Positions 57,907-64,000 of a DNA stretch of 64,000 bases are shown here, in pieces. The notes beneath the pieces are model-generated. The model had not been told where the DNA came from. It made no database searches and saw only the letters and a list, made by a program, of their open reading frames with translations. Position 1 is the stretch's first letter. Each line of letters begins with the position of its first letter. Source of the DNA: Distichodus sexfasciatus (Eukaryota; Chordata; Actinopteri; Characiformes; Distichodontidae); contig JAVGVS010000011.1 of the NCBI GenBank assembly GCA_032718565.1, forward strand, positions 5,652,869-5,716,868. Direction: 5' to 3'. A program made the position numbers and the translations under genes.

Positions 57907-60900
57907 GTACTGTATGCAAATATGCATGAACAAACTCAGTCCTTATAATGTTTTAAGTTTATTCTTGCAAGATACTAAATTTTAATTTTGCAGAAGTACT
58001 AGAAGGTTAAACTCATGTCATGCCAAGATACTGATCCTTTTTATTGGAGATTTAAGAAGTGTAAGGTGAGTCTGGAAAGATTAGTACATTATGTTCAGAA
58101 GATGAGAGTTCTCTTGGATGGTAGCCAAAGAAGAAAAAGGACTATATCTTTATTTGATAACTTAATAATAAAATTTGATAATATGTCTTCATAGATTAAT
58201 GACATGATATTTTTTGAAATTTGTTTATTTGATTTGTCTGGAAATGTTTAAGTTTGTTCTGATGTTAATCTAAGACTAGGTAATCTTAAAATAGGTTCCT
58301 GGTAGTTTTGTCTTTGACTAGTTCTCGTAAGTCCAGTCATTGTACAGTTAAGAGCAATTGTGATCATGCATAAACTCTACAGTGCTACCCAGAGTGTGCA
58401 TTTAGTCAAACCTGCAGGCTTTTTTAGGGATTGAAATATTTCACTGTGATCCACAGCATCTCAGCTTTACTTTTGGCCCAACTGAAACTCTTAAAAGTGC
58501 ACACACTGAACTGTGGAATTTGCAGTGGCAGAGTGATTTGGTTCGATTGTCATATGAGAAGCTGTAGGTTAGTCGGGTCTTTCCTGAAGCCCGACCCCTG
58601 TGCTGTGCTGTGCTGTGATGTGCTGTGCTGTGTTTTAAGTGCCTTTTGGGTCTGCTGTGTACGCTGCTTTCTTAATGCAGTCATAATGAGCTGGAGTTGC
58701 AGGCAAAGCTGGAGTCTCTGTGTTTACCTGCAGAGCTCCAGATGTGTTTTTTATCCCAATCGCATTAGCCAAACCCAGCTCACGTTTCAACGGATTTCAC
58801 TTACACCATCACTTGTTCACTGCATAATTCAATTTAGTTTTGACATATAGTTTATCATAGTTATACATAACTATATATATAGATATATACTGTAGTTATA
58901 TGATACATATTTTACCATAATAAATACACGTACAGATATTGTTTATAGGACAACATATATGTATTTTTCTATATATTTTTATTCTTATATTATTATTTTT
59001 ATTCTTCTCTGGCTTCTTTAACTTAAGCAGTTATTAATATCTAATATGAATTTGCTTAGGAACAATTAATGTACATTTTACTACTACTGTGTATGTGACA
59101 AATAAAGAAGCATGGCTCTTGAAATGTACAAAAAGCAAATGGGTTTTGTGTTTGTGTTCAGGCTAATTCATGACATGAGTCTGGATGAGTACGAAGACGA
59201 CGACCTGTCTGAGGTGACTGAGATCACTGATGAGAACGGAGGGAGTCTGAGCCACAGCGACTACGACATTCATGTAAGAACCAGCAGACCATTTCGATGC
59301 CAGTTTGACAGTTTCAGTGCTATAAGGTTTCTATTTTATGTCAGTCTGTTGTAATTGCAACTAAACTTAAAGCTGATCTGTTGTCTGAGGCATGACATTA
59401 AACACAAACAGTACCTCGTAAATATTAAAGAAAGTCTCTAGTGCTGAATCCTAATCTGAAAAAGACATCATTCTGTTAAAAATATTTATCTTAGCAAAGT
59501 GGCCTTTAGGGACTGAGTATGTCCAGTTAAACACTTGAGTGAACATAGACTCCATCTGGGTCAGAAAGCATCTGTTCAATTTCTCCAGAACTCGTGTCTT
59601 GGCTTTAGGAACCTCCATACCACCTTATTCAAAGCACACTGCCTCTACTCTCAGGTATATATTATAATGGGGCAAATGGTGGCGTAATGGTAGGCTGTTC
59701 GCCCCGTGATCAGAAGCTCACAGGTTCAAATCCAGGACCGGTAAAGTTACCACTGTGGTACTCATGAGCAAGGTACCATCCCCAAGCACTGCTCCCTGGG
59801 CGCTGCCCTTGTTAGCTGCCCACTGCTCCTTCATGGATGGGTCAAATGATCTTTTATTGTGGACCATCTGATTGCTGGAAGTCCAAAAATGAAGAACTTT
59901 CCTTGCTACGTGTAGAATTTGACGAACTGAACTTCTCCATAGCTTACAATTGAACTCATTTTAGATAAGATTGTTTACAAGGCTGAAGTTCCCCTGAATA
60001 GTTTTATGTTTGCAGAAAGTATCTTGTTTGTGTCCCACACAAAGAAGGATAATAATGCAGATTCTATGTATGCAGTACATGCAAGATGCTCATTTTGGTT
60101 GCACAGTCAAAGTTCAGATTCTATTATTGGAACGAGATTGTTGCATAAACCTTTTATGTTTTCAGGGATTTTTATTGGAGTTTACTTGATGCTTATGTTA
60201 AAATCTGCAATAATTCACATCAGATCCTCGAGCTAAAACAGTGTTTTAGGCCAAATGCATTTTTAAGTGAGCAGATGGGATGAAAACATAGCAGGACTTT
60301 TACCTTCAGAAGGCTTTTTTAACATTGGATGCTACCAATCCAAAGAAATTCTGTCTTTGCTGCAGATGTTCCAGTCCAATCTTCCCATTACAGAGCAATC
60401 TGTCTCCATGAAATCACTTCTTCAGAGAACTAGCAAATCATACACTGACAAAAGTCCCTCATCTTTGAAAGCCCATTTATAAATCACTGATTAATCTACA
60501 TGGCCAGATGCTCGTTAATCACAGTAATTTCATGACACAATTGTGATTTTTTTTTTTTGGGATGAACATCTCTTTCAACTTTAGTATCTTACATATAGTA
60601 GCTCCTTTTCTAATGTGGATGCCACAGAGTGAAGAAAAACTCTTTCAGTAAGGAAGGCTCCATCGCATGACATCCCCTGCAGAGGAAATAGTTTTCTGGC
60701 ACAAAAGCATTTTGTACAAAGTTGCTCATTCTTTTTCCTCGGACTTCCCGAGTGAATGCAGAAGCGGCGTTACTCAGGAGGTGCCTTCCGTTGTCGGCTT
60801 GGCCGTGGCTGAGGTGACGGCAGATGCAGGGTTTTCAGGGAAAGCCAAAGTCAATTAGCGACTTAATCACAGACATTAACGCGGGTGTAGAGCTCTGAGT

Positions 60901-61026
60901 CAAACTTTTGTGACGGGACCCGATCTGTCAGCCGTTTAACACACACACACACACACACACACACATTCCTGCAGTTTAGCACTTTTTCTGTAGTTGACAT
61001 GAATCTCAATTTTCTCTCCCTCTCTC

Positions 61027-61079
<53 letters not shown>

Positions 61080-61950
61080 AGATAGATGGATGGATGGATG
61101 GATGGATGGATTTTTTGATTGATTGATCGATAGATAGATAGATTGCTTGATTGATAGCTTGATTGATTGATGGATAGATCAAATTCATGTCAACTGTAAG
61201 GAAAGTGTCAGACTAGAGCAGTGTGCATGTATATACATGTATTAATTAAATGTAAATGTATTACTTAATTAATTACGCATTATATATAATTACATTCAAA
61301 ACTGCATAAAAAATATATAAAAATCTATACTTTTTATAATATATACATGTATAATTTAAAGCAATGTGTGTATATATATAACCTTAGCATCCTTTTAGAG
61401 AGAGAGAGAGAGAGCATCCTTACAAACATATATACATGCTAGTGTTTAGCAGGATGCTACTTGTTATCTTCTGTGATTAAATTAGCTCTCCACACAGCCA
61501 CAGCAGCAGGGAGTCACAAGATGATGTCACTGTCGAGTGTCGATTGGCTGCATCCCCCCACCCCCACCCACCCACTCCTCCTGTTGGCCCGCAGCCCCCT
61601 CTAACAGCCCCACCGGCTGCTCTTCCCAGGGTCATGTGACTCAGCCGTCCAATGGGAGCTCAGAGTCGGGTCGGAGGAGGGAGCTGTTGGATCTGCAGAC
61701 ACAGATGCTCCAGTTGGATCTGATAGATGCAGAGGGAGGAACCCAGGAAGAAGGCGAGGACGAGGAGGAGAGGCGGCTGCCGCTGTTCATCGATGAGCGC
61801 AGGGAGGAGGAGGAGGAGGAGGAGCGGGGAGCAGGGCGGCCCGCCGGACAGCCAGCTCTGAGCGACCTCGTCCCCTTCAAAAATATGGATACCTACCGGC
61901 CAAAGAGGCCAACCACCCTCAATCTGTTCCCGCAGGTGCCGAGGACTCAG
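57836..61950 (+). CDS. mapk8ip1: JNK-interacting protein 1 (JIP1/IB1), 5' part, runs off the right edge
   Basis: Visible coding parts: 57836-57906, 59162-59273 and 61630-61950, giving 168 codons with compatible phases. JIP1 is a cytoplasmic scaffold that gathers MLK, MKK7 and JNK and links cargo to kinesin-1. The first exon reads MDS..GDSWMEDQWEKW, which I recognise as the short alternative N-terminus of mammalian JIP1. Next come LIHDMSLDEYEDDDLSEVTE, a region ending MLQLDLIDAEGG, a long acidic stretch, and the JNK-binding domain RPKRPTTLNLFPQVP at residues 151-165, whose basic residues and L-x-L pair (L158, L160) dock JNK. The SH3 and PTB domains of the full protein, about 700 residues long in mammals, must lie beyond 64000. 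Its position right after a cryptochrome gene matches the mammalian CRY2-MAPK8IP1 order. Fish have two copies (a and b), and which one this is cannot be decided here. Confidence 0.92.
57907..59161 (+). other. mapk8ip1: mapk8ip1 intron 1
   Basis: 1255 bp, no repeats of note. A 139-codon open stretch at 58431-58850 contains a tgctgtgctg minisatellite (about 58601-58632) and has no similarity that I recognise. Confidence 0.8.
59162..59273 (+). CDS. mapk8ip1: mapk8ip1 coding exon 2 (residues 24-61)
   Basis: Acceptor ttgtgttcag, donor CAT|gtaaga. Encodes the conserved acidic N-terminal segment LIHDMSLDEYEDDDLSEVTE, then SLSHSDYDIH. Confidence 0.93.
59668..59860 (+). mobile_element. tRNA-derived SINE (family A), forward copy
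   Basis: Forward orientation shows the Pol III head clearly: tggcgtaatgg (A-box-like) and ggttcaaatcc (B box). This is followed by taccactgtggtactcatgag, caagcactgctccc and gctcctt.atggatgggtcaaatg. Confidence 0.8.
61013..61190. repeat. Compound (CT)n-(GATG)n-(GATT)n microsatellite
   Basis: CT tract to about 61075, then gatagatagatgg, five gatg units, and mixed gattgatt and gatagata units. Confidence 0.95.
61630..61950 (+). CDS. mapk8ip1: mapk8ip1 coding exon 3 with JNK-binding domain (residues 62-168)
   Basis: Acceptor ctcttcccag, phase 0; donor CAG|gtgagc. Encodes the LDLQTQMLQLDLIDAEGG segment, a Glu-rich region with seven consecutive GAG codons (61804-61824), and RPKRPTTLNLFPQVP. An upstream acceptor-like cccgcag at about 61592 would enter in the wrong phase. 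Confidence 0.92.
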
Positions 61951-64000
61951 GTGAGCCGGAGCTGATGGCGGCGATGTGTATGGAGATTTTGTGTGTGTGT
62001 CACTGTCTATGTGTGTGTGTGTGTGTGTTTGTGGTAAGGAGGATCTTTATATTTGCTGACAGGTTGAACTGAGAGAGACAGAACCACACACATCTCATAC
62101 CCTTAAAGCCCGAATCTTTACCAGTGCTGCCTCTGTGTGAGCTTATGTGTGTGAGACAAGAACAACGCTTTTTCCGTGTGGACGTTTAGCAGACGTTCCT
62201 GATTCCCGGCCTGGGCGATGCCAGTGCTGGTGCTGATGCTGCCGCTGACGTGGCCCTGTGTGTTTCCCGTGGCCCACCGGCTATGAATCACGCTCATCCT
62301 CCTCCTCCTCCTCCTCCTCCTCTTTCTTCTCCTCTGCCTCTTCCTTTACCCCTTCCTCTGTGTAACAGATCAGACAGGAAACGTTGGTTAGAATCCATGA
62401 CCTGCAGGGGTCAAATGGAGGGAGGATGGGGGTTGTTTAGACAAACGTGTAGACCGGCTTTCTCTGTCCACTCGGCATTGATCACATAAGCGCTGCAGAT
62501 TTTTTTGGGTCAACTTTGGTCGTTGTGCAGAATCTGCTTTAGATGTACGATAGTTGGTCTTTAAAAGGTGCTCAGCCCCGAGATTATTCCCCCTAATTCT
62601 GTGCATTCTGCTTGTGTCTGTCATTGTGCATGCATTATTTATATGCATTTCAACGAATATGTCTAACCTGGAAGTGAAAAATAGGCGTGTCTTGTACACT
62701 CTCTGATAATAACACATGCACAAATGTTGAGGAGAGGTCTAGGTGGAACACTCCAAAATAGAATTGTTTTGATATACTTAAAAGCTCTTTCAAATGGTTT
62801 CAAACGTGGTTCCACAGTCTGTTTGACACCCCATGATAAGTGTCTTATGCTTCCGATATAAAACGCCCAGAACTACACCTTAGAGCAGCTGTGTTCAGTC
62901 GCCCATCTGGCTCACAGCTAAATCGCCTCTGATAAATTAACACCTAGAGGGTGTGCAGTGGAGATCAGTCTATCCACAGAGGTGTTGATTTAACAGGGCC
63001 GGGCTTATACTGGGTGTTAACCATGGTGTGTTACTGGCCCTCAACACCGTTTGTAAAATCTGTTATACTCCAGTGTAAAACCAGTGTGAATTTCAGTAGC
63101 TGTCAGAAGGTAATGTTCAGAATTTTTTAAAATTTGACCCAGAGATTTGATCCTACCATTAGCATTTTTGTTCATGTGTATTGTGTAAAAATTGATTTAT
63201 AATCAAAGTTACATATGTAATTTCATTCATATATGTAAACGTGAGGAGTAGTGGATGGAAACAAGGCATGCAAAAAAGCCCCCATTAGCTTTCAATCACA
63301 GCTGACAGAAGGAAGACCTGGCAGATATTTTACCGGACTTTCCGTCCTCGGAGACTGGTGGGGAATGAGGTCATCTTTGGCTTTGTCTTCAGATATTCAG
63401 CATGCCTTTTTGCTTTTTCCTGTAAAGAGGAAGACCAGAGTGAAGGCCACCAATGGACCAATCACACTTAGTTTCAGAAATATCACTTACATCAGCTATC
63501 GATTAGTCCCAGGGAAGGTGAAGGTGTCTTAAATTATGAATATGGGGTAATATTTCTTTTGAAACTGCTCCCTAATTTCAGAGACTCCATAAGGAGACAA
63601 TAACTGAAGCGTGGGCCATGACATGTCACATCCAGCTTACTCTTGAGTTCTGTATGTCTGCCTTAATATTAGGCACTTTGAAGCAGAGAATGCTGCAGGC
63701 ATCTCTCTCTCTCTTTCTCTCTCTCTCTCTGTCTCTCGCTCTCCTGCTCCTCTTCTCGTAATGCACTGTACTCTGGGTAAAGATGTTGCTGTCATGATGA
63801 CTGGAGAATAGGTATTGGGGTGTAAGTAATATTCCAGTCTTGTGTACATGAATTTGAGTAATACTGATTAATACTTTCCATTTATTCTCATAGAGCTATG
63901 AGTTTTTAGCTGACTTTGATCCCAAGATGCACTATCATACCGTATTTTAGGAAGGACCCCTTGCATGTCTGCTGGCCCCTATTTATACTTAACCCGACCA
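61951..64000 (+). other. mapk8ip1: mapk8ip1 intron 3, to window end
   Basis: No further JIP1 exon is visible. The conserved segment after the JNK-binding domain (a DTLNN-type start) was searched for by eye and not found. Contains (CCT)n at 62296-62321 and (CT)n at about 63700-63740. Confidence 0.6.
62296..62321. repeat. (CCT)n trinucleotide repeat
   Basis: Eight cct units between catgaatcacgct and ctttctt. Confidence 0.9.

Larger units (their letters stand above)
59274..61629 (+). other. mapk8ip1: mapk8ip1 intron 2
   Basis: 2356 bp. Holds a forward SINE of family A, a (CA)n tract (60939-60964), a (CT)n tract with (GATG)n and (GATT)n runs (61013-61190), and a short (GA)n tract at about 61399-61414. 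Confidence 0.8.

Noticed and set aside
58431..58850. 139-codon open frame in mapk8ip1 intron 1
   Set aside because: Rich in Cys and Trp from a tgctgtgctg repeat; no splice sites or similarity make it an exon.
61078..61190. Regular GATG/GATT units as a possible CRISPR-like array
   Set aside because: Simple tetranucleotide microsatellite in a vertebrate intron; there are no spacers.
61537..61629. Start of mapk8ip1 exon 3 at the upstream ATG (61537) or at the acceptor-like cccgcag near 61592
   Set aside because: Only the acceptor before 61630 keeps phase 0 with exon 2, and the proline-rich upstream part has no JIP1 similarity.

Overview
The window is vertebrate nuclear DNA, almost certainly from a teleost fish. 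Coding sequence sits in short exons split by introns of 0.5-4 kb, and the rest is AT-rich and packed with microsatellites. The transposable elements are the usual fish mix: tRNA-derived SINEs, Tc1-like and hAT-like miniature elements, and a solo LTR. The species cannot be named from the sequence; an ostariophysan such as a catfish or characin is only a guess from the SINE types.

Two protein-coding genes can be supported, both on the + strand. (1) A complete cryptochrome gene spans 33088-51904. It has eleven coding exons, all with GT-AG borders and compatible phases, giving a 600-residue protein. Residue numbering coincides with mammalian CRY1 through the whole photolyase-homology region (W320, W374, N393, W397, C414, H473). 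(2) The 5' part of mapk8ip1 (JIP1, a JNK scaffold) starts at 57836 and runs off the right edge. Three coding exons are visible, ending in the JNK-binding motif. CRY2 and MAPK8IP1 are neighbours in the same orientation in mammals, so I call the cryptochrome cry2 by synteny.

Layout: 1-33 kb is intergenic. It has no convincing gene but holds a solo LTR with intact target duplications, LTR-like fragments, three SINE families, a Tc1-like element, several microsatellites, and a very good match to the RE1/NRSE (REST) motif at 11781-11801. A GC-rich, TATA-containing minus-strand segment at about 2.7-3.2 kb is unexplained. 32-33.1 kb is the cry2 upstream region: an E-box, a miniature inverted-repeat element, a CCAAT box and two minimal uORFs. 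33-52 kb is cry2, with four to six insertions of DNA transposons in its introns and a GC-rich intronic CCAAT/TATA segment at about 40 kb. 52-54.1 kb is probable 3' UTR. 54-57.3 kb is spacer, including a CTCF-like motif. 57.3-64 kb is mapk8ip1.

The two genes are not functionally coupled in any obvious way. cry2 encodes a probable repressor of CLOCK:BMAL1 in the circadian clock, and mapk8ip1 organises JNK signalling and kinesin cargo. I found no operon-like, CRISPR-like or clearly undescribed system. The points most worth a second look are: substitutions at normally conserved cryptochrome positions (R256C, S45A, F105Y); a possible intronic promoter in cry2; clustered clock-type motifs in introns 1 and 2; the strong RE1 site; and the transposon-borne CTCF-like motif. 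All motif calls were made by eye and none has been tested by search or alignment.
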